64,000 nucleotides of DNA. It comes from GCA-003244245 sp963823755. Lineage in GTDB: Bacteria > Actinomycetota > Actinomycetes > Mycobacteriales > Pseudonocardiaceae. The stretch covers positions 1 to 64,000 of the forward strand of contig CAWGMP010000028.1 of the NCBI GenBank assembly GCA_963823755.1, written 5' to 3'. Positions 52,281 to 61,196 of this stretch are shown here, piece after piece. Each line of letters opens with the position of its first letter. Within the stretch, counting starts at the first letter, position 1. The translations under genes were made by a program, and so were the position numbers. The notes below the pieces were generated by a model. The model did not search any database. It saw nothing but the letters and a program-made list of their open reading frames with translations, and had not been told where the DNA came from.

Positions 52281-53708
52281 TCAACTTCCGCTTCCGGGCG
52301 ACGGTGTGGCTGCCCCGTATTCTGCTGCCGGCATCGAAGGCGGAGGTGTGCCGTTGCGAAATGCCGCTTCCAGTGATTCCAGGCTGCGTTGCTTGGTTTC
52401 CGGCACCATCCACCAGACCATCGGAAAGATCACCACGCCGGTGGCGGCGTAGGCGATGAACACGGTGCCCGGGCCGGCGAGTGCGGTGAGGGTGGGGAAG
52501 GTCAATGACACGACGAAGGCGGCCAACCAGTTGAACAGGGTGGCGATGGCCATCGCCGCTCCCCGGATAGCGAGCGGGAAGATCTCGGCCAGCACCACCC
52601 ACAGCACCGGGCCCCAGGTGGCCGAGAAGGTGTTGGTGAACACCACGAACGCGACCATCGCGATGATGAACAGGGTGGTGGAGTGGGCTGGGAGGATCAG
52701 CGCCGCCACGCCTAGGGTGAACAGGCTGGCCGACGTACCCACGAGACCGGCCAGCATGAGGGGTTTGCGGCCCTGCCGGTCAATGATTTTGGCTCGCACG
52801 ACGGCAGTGATGGTCAGGATGTTCAGCAGTCCGTTCAGAAAGCCGAATAGCAACGCGCTCAGCTTGGACACCCCGAAGCCGGCGAGCACGGTCGGTACGT
52901 ACACCATCGTGCCGATTCCGGTGACCTGTTGGAAGATCGCCAGCAGGGCGCCCAGGAGCAGTAGCCGGCGCACCCAGGGGGCGGACAGGCGGGCGCTGCT
53001 GCGCGTGTCGTGCTGCTGCCGTTCCAGTGCCGTGATCTCGGTGAACTCACGCTCGACGAGGGTGGGGTCGCCGCGCAAGCCGACCAGGACCGCGTGTGCG
53101 TGTTCGGCATGTCCCCGTCGTATCAGCGATCGGGGAGTGTCGGGCATGACGAGCATGCCGAGCATCAGCACGACCGCGGGGAACACGCCGATGAGCAACA
53201 TCCACCGCCAGGAACCAGTGAAGGCCAGTGCGTAACCGATAGCCGCGGACAGGGCTGTCCCTACGATGATCATGTACTGGTTCATGGAGGTGATCACCCC
53301 GCGGTCGGCGGCGGGTGCCATCTCGGCTAGGTAGAGGGGCACCATCACCGATGCGATGCCGATGCCCAACCCCAGAACGAAGCGGAACACCACCAGCGCG
53401 GCGACGGTCGGAGCGACGCCGGCACCCAGCGCTCCGACGGTGAACACCACCCCGGCAACCAGCAGGATCCGCTGCCGTCCCAGACGATCGGCCGCCGGAC
53501 CGCTACCCAGCGCGCCCACCATCGCGGCGAACACCGTGGAGCTGACCACAGCACCTTCCAGAAAAGGCGTGAGAGGAAGATCGTGTGGGATGAACAAGAT
53601 CGCGGCCCCGATGATGCCGCCGTCGTAACCGAACAGCACCGCCGCCAACGCTCCCAGGGCATATACGCGTCGCGTGGTCACCCGGGCCTGGAACGTCGAC
53701 GCGACCAT
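52281..53708 (-). CDS. MFS sugar porter
   Basis: 475 residues, twelve membrane helices, start supported by GGAGGT. Sugar-porter signatures are YDGGIIGAAILFIPHDLP, DRLGRQRILLVAGVVFTVGA, the central RRLLLLGALLAIFQQVTGIG and the C-terminal MVWWMVPETKQRSLESLEA. Substrate is probably a hexose or polyol taken up with protons. It converges with ethA and has no sugar-kinase neighbour. Confidence 0.9.
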   Translation of the reverse strand: MVASTFQARVTTRRVYALGALAAVLFGYDGGIIGAAILFIPHDLPLTPFLEGAVVSSTVFAAMVGALGSGPAADRLGRQRILLVAGVVFTVGALGAGVAPTVAALVVFRFVLGLGIGIASVMVPLYLAEMAPAADRGVITSMNQYMIIVGTALSAAIGYALAFTGSWRWMLLIGVFPAVVLMLGMLVMPDTPRSLIRRGHAEHAHAVLVGLRGDPTLVEREFTEITALERQQHDTRSSARLSAPWVRRLLLLGALLAIFQQVTGIGTMVYVPTVLAGFGVSKLSALLFGFLNGLLNILTITAVVRAKIIDRQGRKPLMLAGLVGTSASLFTLGVAALILPAHSTTLFIIAMVAFVVFTNTFSATWGPVLWVVLAEIFPLAIRGAAMAIATLFNWLAAFVVSLTFPTLTALAGPGTVFIAYAATGVVIFPMVWWMVPETKQRSLESLEAAFRNGTPPPSMPAAEYGAATPSPGSGS

Positions 53709-53815
53709 CAGCTACCTCCGATGCGGTGAGGGGCCTGTGACTAGATGGTGGCCACGTTGAGCGTGTGGTGAAGGCGCTGTTCTCGGTCCCCAGATCGGAC
53801 GACGGACCTCGGAAC

Positions 53816-54277
53816 TCACAAATAGGCACCGGGCTCGAAGGCCGGGGGCAACTCTCCCGGCACGATCCGACGACCGGTGATCGACTGCGGGATGAGGCGC
53901 ATCCAGTGCCCGCGGTCACCCGGTGCCCACGGCTCCACGCCGCTGGCCTTGGTGCGTTCGATCAACTCGGTCCGGTGCTCGCGCGTTATTTCCTCGGCGA
54001 GAGCGCGCACGAGCACGCTCCAACCGCTGCGAGTCCACTGATCGATCTCGTCCACCTCGAAGGTGACGTTCGCGTGGTCCGCCGCGGCAAGCTTCGTGCC
54101 GGAATCCGTGCGTATCACGATCACGCCAGCGGGATCAAGCACGTAGTTCACCGGAAAGATGAGGGGGTAGTGCTCAGCGTTGACGCCGAGACGCCCTATC
54201 TGCTGTGTGGTCAACAGTTGATAGCAGTCATCGGCGCTGAGAACTTGCAGCTCAGGGGGGTGTTCATCGGCGGTCAT
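53816..54277 (-). CDS. PPOX-class flavin-type protein
   Basis: 153 residues from the ATG at 54277, which is supported by GAAGGG 6 bases upstream. The split-barrel pattern is CYQLLTTQQIGRLGVNAEHY, PVNYVLDPAGVIVIRTDSGT and VTFEVDEIDQWTRSGWSVLV. Such pyridoxamine-oxidase-like proteins bind FMN, F420 or haem; the ligand cannot be read here. Alone on its strand. Confidence 0.85.
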   Translation of the reverse strand: MTADEHPPELQVLSADDCYQLLTTQQIGRLGVNAEHYPLIFPVNYVLDPAGVIVIRTDSGTKLAAADHANVTFEVDEIDQWTRSGWSVLVRALAEEITREHRTELIERTKASGVEPWAPGDRGHWMRLIPQSITGRRIVPGELPPAFEPGAYL

Positions 54278-54419
54278 CAACAGCCCTTCGTCGCGCTGCG
54301 TACGTAAGAACGCGCGCCGCCACCTGCGAACAGTGGCGACGCGCGTGCTCACTCAGCATAGCTGAAGTCGGTAGCCCTCTCGCGATGACACGCAAGAATG
54401 AGCATCGACGACCGGCTCA

Positions 54420-54596
54420 CTAGGTGGCGGGAGTCTGCGGCGTGTCGTGGCCCTTCCCGACTGATCCGGGAGGGAGACCTGTCCCCTTCGCTCGTCCGGT
54501 ACCTACCTCTGCGTCCTCCGGGACACCTCCGGGAAACGACTCGGCTCTGGCTTTTTCGATCTTCTCTTGAGGGGTGTCCTGTTCCGGTTCTTCCAC
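54420..54596 (-). CDS. Short hydrophilic protein, 58 residues
   Basis: A GTG at 54596 with AAGAGGAG upstream opens EEPEQDTPQEKIEKARAESF, then GGVPEDAEVGTGRAKGTGLP, and ends at the TAG at 54420-54422. The sequence is acidic, Pro/Gly-rich and lacks hydrophobic core residues, so it is likely disordered. Codon bias and the ribosome binding site support it; function unknown. Confidence 0.5.
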   Translation of the reverse strand: MEEPEQDTPQEKIEKARAESFPGGVPEDAEVGTGRAKGTGLPPGSVGKGHDTPQTPAT

Positions 54597-54676
54597 TGCA
54601 AACTCACTCCTCTTAGTTTGTTCTAGGGTCTGTTACCCCTGAGCACCGGTCTACGACCTTCTCCTCCTGCGGTAAC

Positions 54677-54943
54677 TCACCTGGAATCACGTTCGTCGTC
54701 GTATATGGGGCTTCCTAAGCCCCCGGTCTCCTCACGCATTGTCGACGTGCTGCTCTCCTCGGTCAGGCTCCCCAGCGACCCGGCACCTCGTGTCGCCTTC
54801 GTCGGCTCCGGCTCTGGCGAGAGGGGCTTACCGGTGGGATCTCCGCGCCCGGAGGGGTAAGGCCCCGGGATATCGACGTCGGGACCGATCGCTTCGTTCG
54901 TCTCGTTGGTAGGCTGCTCGGCCTGATCAGGCGTGCTGCTCAT
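54677..54943 (-). CDS. Short disordered protein, 88 residues
   Basis: The ATG at 54943 has AGGAGGG upstream, which fixes the start. Composition is acidic and rich in Pro, Gly, Ser and Thr (GPDVDIPGPYPSGRGDPTGK; PEPEPTKATRGAGSLGSLT). No signal, membrane segment or Cys. Together with the 58-residue protein 80 bases downstream it makes a pair of small hydrophilic proteins on one strand; they may be stress or desiccation proteins, but that is only a guess. Confidence 0.55.
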   Translation of the reverse strand: MSSTPDQAEQPTNETNEAIGPDVDIPGPYPSGRGDPTGKPLSPEPEPTKATRGAGSLGSLTEESSTSTMREETGGLGSPIYDDERDSR

Positions 54944-55076
54944 GCGGACCCTCCTCTGCCCAAGCTCGTCTGGAGCTTCGGGTATTGATCGGGATTGACA
55001 GCAGGATGCCCCGAACGACCCTTCAGTATTCATCGGTGACGCTGGACCACCCGATCGGTCGATAGCCGGCGTCCTC

Positions 55077-55958
55077 TCACTCATCGCCCGCCGTCCCGAG
55101 CTGATTCTCGAACCAGGACCGGTCATTCAGTGCCTCAAGGATGCCTTCGGTCCGGTGGCGGACAGTGCCCTCGAAGTCGTCGTGGGTCAGCGCGTAGAAC
55201 CGATCGGTTTCGACCGCGGCGAGGATGCGCCCGGCCGCGACCTCCGGCTTCATGGGGGCGGCGATCATAGTCTTGAACTGCGCCCGCAGCTGTTCCATCG
55301 ACAGGTGCGCCGGCAGGCGTTCGGCCAACGCATCGTCATCCGCCTGAGCCAAGGTGAACAGGCCCTCGGTCATCGGTGTGCGCACGAGGGCCGGACAGGC
55401 CACGGTCACCCCGATCGGCAGCCCCATCGCCGTCAGCTCTGCGCGTAACGTCTCGGAGATCGCGACCACCGCGTGCTTGCTGGCGCAGTAAGCCCCCGCG
55501 AACGGCACCGCCGTCAGCCCGGCCAACGAGGCGATGTTCAGCACGTGGCCGGCACCGGCTGCCACCAAGTGCGGCACGAACGCCTGGATCCCGTGCACCA
55601 CACCGAGCACGTTCACCGCCAGGACACGTTGCCAGTCCTGTGGGCCGGTCTGCCACAGCGGCCGGCCGTCGCCGGAGGTGATACCGGCGTTGTTGACGAT
55701 CACATCTACCCGGCCGAAGTGCTCAAGGGTGCGGGAGGCCAGCGCAGTGACCGCCGCCGCGTCACTGACGTCGGTGACCACCGGCAACACTCGTCCGCCA
55801 CGGGCGGTGAATTCCTTGGCCGTGGTGTGCAGCCGCTCCGTCGCGGTGTCCGCCAGCACGACGGACACGCCGCGGTCGACGAGCCCGGCGGCCAGAGCAT
55901 GACCCAGACCCTGCGCCGCCCCGGTCACGACCGCAACCTGACCCGCCTTGACGATCAT
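55077..55958 (-). CDS. Short-chain dehydrogenase/reductase
   Basis: 293 residues from the ATG at 55958, with AAGGGAA upstream. Cofactor motif VVTGAAQGLGHALAAGL, NNAG at the usual position and the catalytic YCASKHA. The C-terminal extension of about 60 residues (SMEQLRAQFKTMIAAPMKPE) is longer than the core SDR fold. The acidic residue in ADTAT suggests NAD rather than NADP. Substrate unknown. Confidence 0.88.
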   Translation of the reverse strand: MIVKAGQVAVVTGAAQGLGHALAAGLVDRGVSVVLADTATERLHTTAKEFTARGGRVLPVVTDVSDAAAVTALASRTLEHFGRVDVIVNNAGITSGDGRPLWQTGPQDWQRVLAVNVLGVVHGIQAFVPHLVAAGAGHVLNIASLAGLTAVPFAGAYCASKHAVVAISETLRAELTAMGLPIGVTVACPALVRTPMTEGLFTLAQADDDALAERLPAHLSMEQLRAQFKTMIAAPMKPEVAAGRILAAVETDRFYALTHDDFEGTVRHRTEGILEALNDRSWFENQLGTAGDE

Positions 55959-56162
55959 CTGGTTTCCCTTCCTCGTCGCGGTCGTCCGCGTAGTCACCTC
56001 CGCCGGGCACAGATCGTGCTGAGCGCGCGGATGAATCCGTTCGACCGGTACTTCGCCCGGTTCGCATCGGTATGCCGGCACCGCCTGGCACCTGGCTTAA
56101 CACGTGCACGGAGGCGTGGCAAGCATTCGTGGACATCGGCCCGACAGCCCGCACAGGCCAAC

Positions 56163-58142
56163 TCATGAGTCGATGCGGCGGGCGCCGAGTTGCTCGGTGA
56201 GTAGCTCCAGGGCGACCTCCTCCGGGTCGCGACGGCCGGAGTGCTCTCGGCTCATTCCGGTGGCCGCAGCGAGCGTCGCCTCGTCGGCATCCACCGCGGG
56301 CTGAGACGAGACCACCGCTCCGGGATCATCGGGATCGTCGGGATCCGAGGGTTCGGGTGGCGGAGGAATCCCGCCGTCTGAGTGCTGCGACGGCGTCGGA
56401 CGGCGGTAGACTGGACGCTCTGCCGAGCGTTGCGGTGGGCGGACGGCACGCTCAGGGGAGCGCTGCGGTTGCTGGGCGCCGCTGGGACCTGTGTGGCTGC
56501 CGGTGTGTTCGCACCGCACTTGCCAGTCAACGCCCAGGACGGTGTGCAGCGCTCTTCTGATTATCTCGACGTTGCGCTCCTCGCCCAGCCGGCGGGCCAG
56601 CGGCGCGGTGGGCAGAGTCAGCACAAGGGTGCTGCCTTCCACTGCACTCGCAGTCGAGTTACTGAACAGGGCCTGGGTTGCCCGGCTCTGCTCGCGCACC
56701 GCGTCGAGCAGAGCCTGCCACACCCGTCTTACGGCGCCCGCGTCGAGCTGACCCGACACGGGCGCGGGTTTTGCTTCCGGCGCTAGTGGTGGGGGAACCG
56801 GTGGTTGGGCAGCTGGTGGCTGAACGACCGCTGGCTGGGTGACCGCTGGCTGGGAGGCTTGGGCGGGCCGGATGGGCGGTTCCGGACGCCGGGCGGGGGG
56901 AGTCGGCGCGGGATCGATGATCTCGGCTGTCTTTGGCGAGCGCTCCGCGGCAACATCCGGATGGGCACCGGTCGGCTGGGCGATGGTGAGCCGCCGCTCC
57001 AGCCGTTCCAGCCGGTGTAGTACCGCGCCGTCCCCCTCAGCGACGGCCGGTAGCAGCATTCGGGCGCACAGCAGTTCCAGCAGCAGCCGAGGGGCCGTGG
57101 CCCCGCGCATCTCGATGAGCCCGTTGTGCGTGACTTCCGCGAACCGGGTAAGAGTGGCCGCGCCCAAGGCGTCAGCCTGGGAGGTCATCGCCCGGAGCTG
57201 ATCTTCGGGGGCGTCTACCAGCCCGTGGCAGGCCTGCTCGGGAGCCACCCGCAGCAGCACCAGGTCGCGGAAGCGCTGCAGGAGGTCTGACGCGAAGCGC
57301 CGGGGATCATGTCCCGCTTCGACCAATCGGTCGATAGTGGCGAACACCGTGGACCCGTCCTGCGTGGCCAGCGCGGCGACCATGTCGTCGATCAGTGCGA
57401 CGTCGGTGACCCCCAGCAGGGTCACCGCCCGCGCGTAGGTGACACCGTCGGCGCCTGCCCCGGCAAGAAGCTGGTCCAGCACGGACAGCGAGTCCCGGGC
57501 GGAGCCACCGCCGGCGCGGACCACCAGCGGGTAGACCGCAGGCTCGATCGTCACCTCCTCCTGGGTACACACCTGCTCCAGCAACCCGCGCATGGTGCTC
57601 GGCGGCAGCAGCCGGAACGGGTAATGGTGCGTCCGGGAGCGGATGGTCGCCAGCACCTTTTCCGGCTCGGTGGTGGCGAAGACGAAAACGAGGTGCTCCG
57701 GGGGCTCCTCCACGATCTTGAGCAGGGCGTTGAAACCCTGCGTGGTGACCATATGGGCCTCATCGATGATGAACACCCGATACCGCGACTCGGCCGGCGC
57801 GTAAAACGCGCGGTCCCGCAGGTCGCGGGCGTCGTCCACGCCGCCATGGCTGGCTGCGTCGAGCTCGACGACGTCGATCGACCCAGGGCCCTCAGGTGCC
57901 AGTGCGACACACGACGAGCAGACCCCGCACGGGTCCGGCGTCGGGCCCGGCATGCAGTTCAGCGAGCGGGCCAGGATGCGCGCGCTGGACGTCTTGCCGC
58001 AGCCGCGTGGACCGGAGAACAGGTAGGCATGGTTGATCCGGCCGGCCGCGAGCGCGGTGCGCAGCGGTTCGGTGACGTGCTCCTGGCCGACCACCTCAGC
58101 GAAAGTCGCCGGGCGGTACTTGCGGTAGAGAGCCAGTGCCAC
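56163..58142 (-). CDS. dnaX: DNA polymerase III subunits gamma and tau
   Basis: 659 residues from a GTG. The clamp-loader ATPase has Walker A GPRGCGKTSSAR, the zinc module PDPCGVCSSC, Walker B VFIIDEAHMV and the sensor 1 region LVFVFATTEPEKV. Residues about 370-480 are the Pro/Ala-rich linker. A C-terminal domain follows (RRVWQALLDAVREQSRATQA) and a Pro/Asp-rich tail. The SIP, SRP RNA and tRNA-Ser genes lie upstream in order, a layout seen in many actinobacteria. A housekeeping gene, so this part of the window is chromosomal. Confidence 0.96.
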   Translation of the reverse strand: MALALYRKYRPATFAEVVGQEHVTEPLRTALAAGRINHAYLFSGPRGCGKTSSARILARSLNCMPGPTPDPCGVCSSCVALAPEGPGSIDVVELDAASHGGVDDARDLRDRAFYAPAESRYRVFIIDEAHMVTTQGFNALLKIVEEPPEHLVFVFATTEPEKVLATIRSRTHHYPFRLLPPSTMRGLLEQVCTQEEVTIEPAVYPLVVRAGGGSARDSLSVLDQLLAGAGADGVTYARAVTLLGVTDVALIDDMVAALATQDGSTVFATIDRLVEAGHDPRRFASDLLQRFRDLVLLRVAPEQACHGLVDAPEDQLRAMTSQADALGAATLTRFAEVTHNGLIEMRGATAPRLLLELLCARMLLPAVAEGDGAVLHRLERLERRLTIAQPTGAHPDVAAERSPKTAEIIDPAPTPPARRPEPPIRPAQASQPAVTQPAVVQPPAAQPPVPPPLAPEAKPAPVSGQLDAGAVRRVWQALLDAVREQSRATQALFSNSTASAVEGSTLVLTLPTAPLARRLGEERNVEIIRRALHTVLGVDWQVRCEHTGSHTGPSGAQQPQRSPERAVRPPQRSAERPVYRRPTPSQHSDGGIPPPPEPSDPDDPDDPGAVVSSQPAVDADEATLAAATGMSREHSGRRDPEEVALELLTEQLGARRIDS

Positions 58143-58273
58143 GGCCGCGAGGCTACCGCGCGTCCACGACGGTCCTCACGGCACGAGGTGCACCTGCGGT
58201 AGCCCATCGCCCAGCCACTGCAGCGAGCCGGCGGTCACACGTCCACAGCGGCACCCGGAAGCGGCTGCATCGG

Positions 58274-59005
58274 CTAGTGGTTGCGGTCCCAGAAGCCTTT
58301 GACGTACAGGGCGCGCCGGTCGATACCGCGCTGGTCGAGCAGGTGTGCCCGGATCCGCCGCATCGTCGGCGTGTGCCCAGCGAGCCAGATCCGGCCCTGC
58401 CCGGGCGGCAGCCGCACGGCGTGCAGAGCCTCGTCGAGCCCCGTCGAAGTACCTGGCTCCTGGTTGCCGCGGTGCAGCCAGCGCACGAGCGGACGGGCAA
58501 CGCCTGGCATCGGCTGCTGCTCGGCGGCGTCGACGACCTCAATGTAGACAAGTGCGCAGGCAGCGGGGGGCAACATCGCCACATACGCCTGGATCGCCGG
58601 CAGGGCAGTCTCGTCCCCAGCGAACAGATGCCAGTCGGCGCTGGGATCCGGCCGGTAGCGACCACTCGGGCCGACGAACTCCAGAGTCTCTCCGGGCTGC
58701 GCCCGCCGCGCCCAATTCGCTGCCGGTCCTTCGCCGTGCAGCACGAAATCGATATCCAGGCTTCGTTTCGCGTCATCGCCATCGCACACCGCGTAGTCAC
58801 GCACCGTGTAGTCACGGGACACCGGATGCCCACTGAGCAGGTCTGGAACAAAGATTTTGAGCGTCTGCCCGGGCACGGCGGCCACGCCGGCGAGGCTGTC
58901 GTCAACGAGCCGGACCCGCACCATCCGGGGAGTCAACCGCTGCACCGACGCCACCGTCGCGACGGTGCCGGCGACGCGTCTGCGTGCTGGAGCCTGAGAC
59001 CGCAT
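58274..59005 (-). CDS. Siderophore-interacting protein (FAD/NAD(P)H ferric-siderophore reductase type)
   Basis: 243 residues. FAD-binding domain with SRDYTVRDY (the RxYTxR motif) and the flavin loop WARRAQPGETLEFVGPSGRY; the NAD(P)H domain includes WHLFAGDETALPAIQAYVAM and the C-terminal YVKGFWDRNH. It would reduce iron in imported ferric siderophores in the cytoplasm. No siderophore gene is adjacent. It is separated from dnaX by 131 bases. Confidence 0.9.
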   Translation of the reverse strand: MRSQAPARRRVAGTVATVASVQRLTPRMVRVRLVDDSLAGVAAVPGQTLKIFVPDLLSGHPVSRDYTVRDYAVCDGDDAKRSLDIDFVLHGEGPAANWARRAQPGETLEFVGPSGRYRPDPSADWHLFAGDETALPAIQAYVAMLPPAACALVYIEVVDAAEQQPMPGVARPLVRWLHRGNQEPGTSTGLDEALHAVRLPPGQGRIWLAGHTPTMRRIRAHLLDQRGIDRRALYVKGFWDRNH

Positions 59006-59106
59006 CGGGCTTCCTCCTGGACTGCATCGGCTCCAGACGGCCTAGCTCGCCGAGCCCGTCTCCGACTGCGCTGCCAGTGTGGCCTCGGCGCGCGGCTCTC
59101 GCATGA

Positions 59107-59200
59107 AGGGGACCCCGCGCACCCGCCAGAGCCTGCTGACCCTTGCTGCCTTCCGACCCTGGGGGAGTTCGCAAGATGGACGCCGCGCGGGGTCCGCCAC
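59107..59200 (-). ncRNA. ffs: Bacterial small signal recognition particle RNA (4.5S)
   Basis: The minus strand contains the universally conserved SRP core GGAAGGCAGCAAGGGTCAGC within a long hairpin whose ends GGCGGACCCCGCGC and GCGCGGGGTCCCC pair. Length of about 94 bases is typical. With Ffh it targets nascent membrane proteins to the translocon. Confidence 0.95.
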
Positions 59201-59336
59201 CCAGTCTAAGCGCTGTCCCCTCCGCAGAGCACGACACCCTCCCAGGCGACCTGTCACCGAGTCCGGGCTGGCCGCCCAAGGAGATCCCGCTACCAGCAAC
59301 TTTGGCCCGCAGCAGCGCTGGCGGTAACCTCCCATC

Positions 59337-59426
59337 GGAGGATTCGCCTAGTGGCCTATGGCGCACGATTGGAAATCGTGTTGGGTGTTACAGCCCTCGC
59401 GGGTTCAAATCCCGCATCCTCCGCCA
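59337..59426 (+). tRNA. tRNA-Ser(GGA)
   Basis: Acceptor GGAGGAT pairs with ATCCTCC at the 3' end; the anticodon loop TTGGAAA gives GGA. The long variable arm and T-arm GGGTTCAAATCCC mark a class II serine tRNA, and CCA is encoded. It is complete, so any element inserted here left the tRNA whole. Confidence 0.95.
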
Positions 59427-59521
59427 CCTACCAGCACAAACGCCTGGCATCCACGAACACGGGCGCCGAGCGTTCCCAGTTGCACGAGGTGATGCGCTCA
59501 GTTTTGCGCCATTTGTACCTC

Positions 59522-59620
59522 TCAGACCGGCATGAGCACGCCCGCCGATCCGTCGTCGGGCTCGTCGTCATCGTCTGCTGGTTGGGCCCACACGAACCCG
59601 CCGACATGGTCGGCGATGGC
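59522..59620 (-). pseudogene. Tyrosine recombinase C-terminal remnant, copy 1
   Basis: The minus strand reads AIADHVGGFVWAQPADDDDE and ends PDDGSAGVLMPV before a TGA. It matches the tail of the longer remnant at 60675-61020 (AIADQVGGLVWAEP). It is the extreme C-terminus of an integrase with everything upstream missing, left about 95 bases beyond tRNA-Ser. Confidence 0.7.
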
Positions 59621-59965
59621 TGCGCCAGCTCAGTACCCATGGTGACCTTCTCCCAGACCTCACCAAGGGTCTCGTGGCCTGAACCGCTGTACGAGTATGG
59701 CTGTGGCCTTCCCTCGTCCCTTCCGCGGGCGTCATCGCGGCGTCATCGGATGGCTGCCGAACGGTTCCGCGAGAGTCAAGGTCTACACCGCCTCGACCAC
59801 CGGACCTTCCGCTTCCAGGCCGCGCAGTGATCTTCATCGAAACCGCGGCGGGTCCGGGCCGGATGGTCCGGCAGGGCCTATCGAGCGTCGCTGCCTCAGC
59901 AGATCGTGCGCAAATGCCCGCGTTGCTGGTCATGGGTGCAACGTGGCATTATGGGTGGCCTAGTT
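59621..59965. other. Decayed stretch beyond tRNA-Ser
   Basis: No intact gene. The plus strand near 59751-59821 reads WLPNGSARVKVYTASTTG, which resembles the N-terminus of an actinobacterial integrase (usually RVKVYAG with a following DPVTG). It is too short to be sure. Confidence 0.4.
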
Positions 59966-59998
59966 CCCCGCCGTCCTCCGGGACTGGCGGGGCTTTTT
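59966..59998 (+). terminator. Rho-independent terminator-like hairpin
   Basis: CCCCGCC and GGCGGGG arms with a short GC-rich loop, followed by CTTTTT. It lies upstream of the NYN gene's true start at 60020 and would end transcription arriving from the tRNA-Ser side. Confidence 0.6.
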
Positions 59999-60019
59999 CG
60001 TGAGGGAGCGCCAACACCT

Positions 60020-60691
60020 GTGCCTGATCTTCGGGCTGTCGTGGTCATGGACTACCAGAACGTGCACTTGACCGCGCATGAGCTGTTCGCTGTCAGCAGG
60101 GACTTGCCCCGGCACGAGTCGCTGGTCGACCCCGTGCACTTCGGGATCCAACTGATCGCCGCTCGCAACAGCACGCAGCGGCCTGGAATGGATCACGCCG
60201 TGCTGGTCGCCGTGCTGGTGTATCGCGGGCAGCCGTCGGCCGAGCACGACCCCAAGCCGTACGCCCGCAACCAGGCGCAGAAGGCGCACTGGGAGCGTGA
60301 CGGACGGGTCAGGGTCACGCGCCGGCCGTTGAAGTACCGCTACGAGCGCGACGCTGCTGGCCTGCTGCTGCTCGGTGTCGACGGGAAGAGGGTCGTCGAG
60401 AGCAAGGTCGAGAAGGGCATTGACGTCCTGTGCGCGCTGGCGGTGGTCCGCGAAGCCCAGCGGCCCGACGTCGATCTCGTCATCCTCGCCTCACACGACA
60501 GCGACCTCGAACCCGCGCTCGACGAAGCCCTCGCGCTTGGTTCAGCCAAGATCGAAACCTTCTCCTGGTACGACCCGGCCCAGCGCCACCGCATCCAGCA
60601 GCTTCGTCCGGGCAGCGGCCGGACGATCTGGAACACCCGCCTCGGCGAAACCGAGTTTCGCAACTGCTGGGATCTCACGAAGTACCCGTAG
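60020..60691 (+). CDS. NYN-domain ribonuclease-like protein
   Basis: 223 residues from the GTG at 60020, which follows GAGGGAG; the longer frame runs through the terminator hairpin and is not credible. The NYN fold begins AVVVMDYQNVHLTAHELFAV, the central acidic motif is EKGIDVLCALAVV, and the third is VILASHDSDLEPALDEALAL. These give the three conserved Asp positions of PIN-like nucleases. The domain cleaves RNA; targets are unknown. The frame is intact in a decayed area, between integrase scraps, so it may be element cargo. Confidence 0.88.
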   Translation: MPDLRAVVVMDYQNVHLTAHELFAVSRDLPRHESLVDPVHFGIQLIAARNSTQRPGMDHAVLVAVLVYRGQPSAEHDPKPYARNQAQKAHWERDGRVRVTRRPLKYRYERDAAGLLLLGVDGKRVVESKVEKGIDVLCALAVVREAQRPDVDLVILASHDSDLEPALDEALALGSAKIETFSWYDPAQRHRIQQLRPGSGRTIWNTRLGETEFRNCWDLTKYP

Positions 60692-61020
60692 ACAGCTGCT
60701 GAACCGATCTCGACGTGCGGCCTAGTCCGTGGCCTGAAACACTGTTTACAGTAGACAGGTGTTTAGCGCAAAGATCTGGCACCTGCGTTCGCAGGTGCCA
60801 GATCTTCCCAGCTGCGGGAGGTGATGCTTCCGGTCGTGCCTCTCGGACTGGCACGGGCATGCCCGCCGGTCCGTCGTCGTGCTCGTCGTCATCGTTCACT
60901 GGTTCGGCCCAGACGAGCCCACCAACTTGGTCGGCGATGGCTGCGAGGAACTCCCTGGGCACGTGCATGTAGCGCTTAGCGATCGACGCGTCGGACCGGT
61001 CTCCACGATGTTTCGCAGCC
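60675..61020 (-). pseudogene. Tyrosine recombinase C-terminal remnant, copy 2
   Basis: The minus strand reads AKHRGDRSDASIAKRYMHVP, whose Tyr is the catalytic nucleophile position, followed by REFLAAIADQVGGLVWAEPV and an acidic tail. The frame runs on through the 17-bp hairpin to a stop at 60675. Upstream of AKHRG the homology ends and an F420-PPOX gene fragment begins. Only the last about 100 residues of the integrase survive. Confidence 0.75.
60771..60806. terminator. Perfect 17-bp inverted repeat with 2-base loop
   Basis: AAGATCTGGCACCTGCG at 60771-60787 and its exact complement at 60790-60806, separated by TT. It lies 80 bases after the NYN stop. It could serve as a terminator for both strands, although neither side has a T run, or it may be a transposition or recombination site. 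Confidence 0.6.
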
Positions 61021-61196
61021 GCTTGAGATTAATTGTGGTCTTCGGCTTGTGATCGATGGCAATCACGATGACATCGCCCCACAACGCAAAAGTCACTGGT
61101 ACGAGGTGCGATTGACCGGTCAGCATCGACCGTGGCCAAGCGAGCTACCTGCGCCGACCGGAACCGTTCGACAGCAACCTCCTCGCTCAGATTCAT
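61015..61196 (-). pseudogene. F420-type PPOX gene fragment (N-terminal part)
   Basis: The minus strand from the ATG at 61196 reads MNLSEEVAVERFRSAQVARL and ATVDAD, then loses frame by one indel. In the next frame it continues SHLVPVTFALWGDVIVIAID and HKPKTTINLKRLRNI. This is the first about 60 residues of the same PPOX subfamily as the gene at 29560-30355. The rest is replaced by the integrase tail. Confidence 0.8.

Noticed and set aside
56163..58142. Programmed frameshift in dnaX making a separate gamma subunit
   Set aside because: No A-rich slippery sequence of the E. coli type was seen; the full-length product is sufficient.
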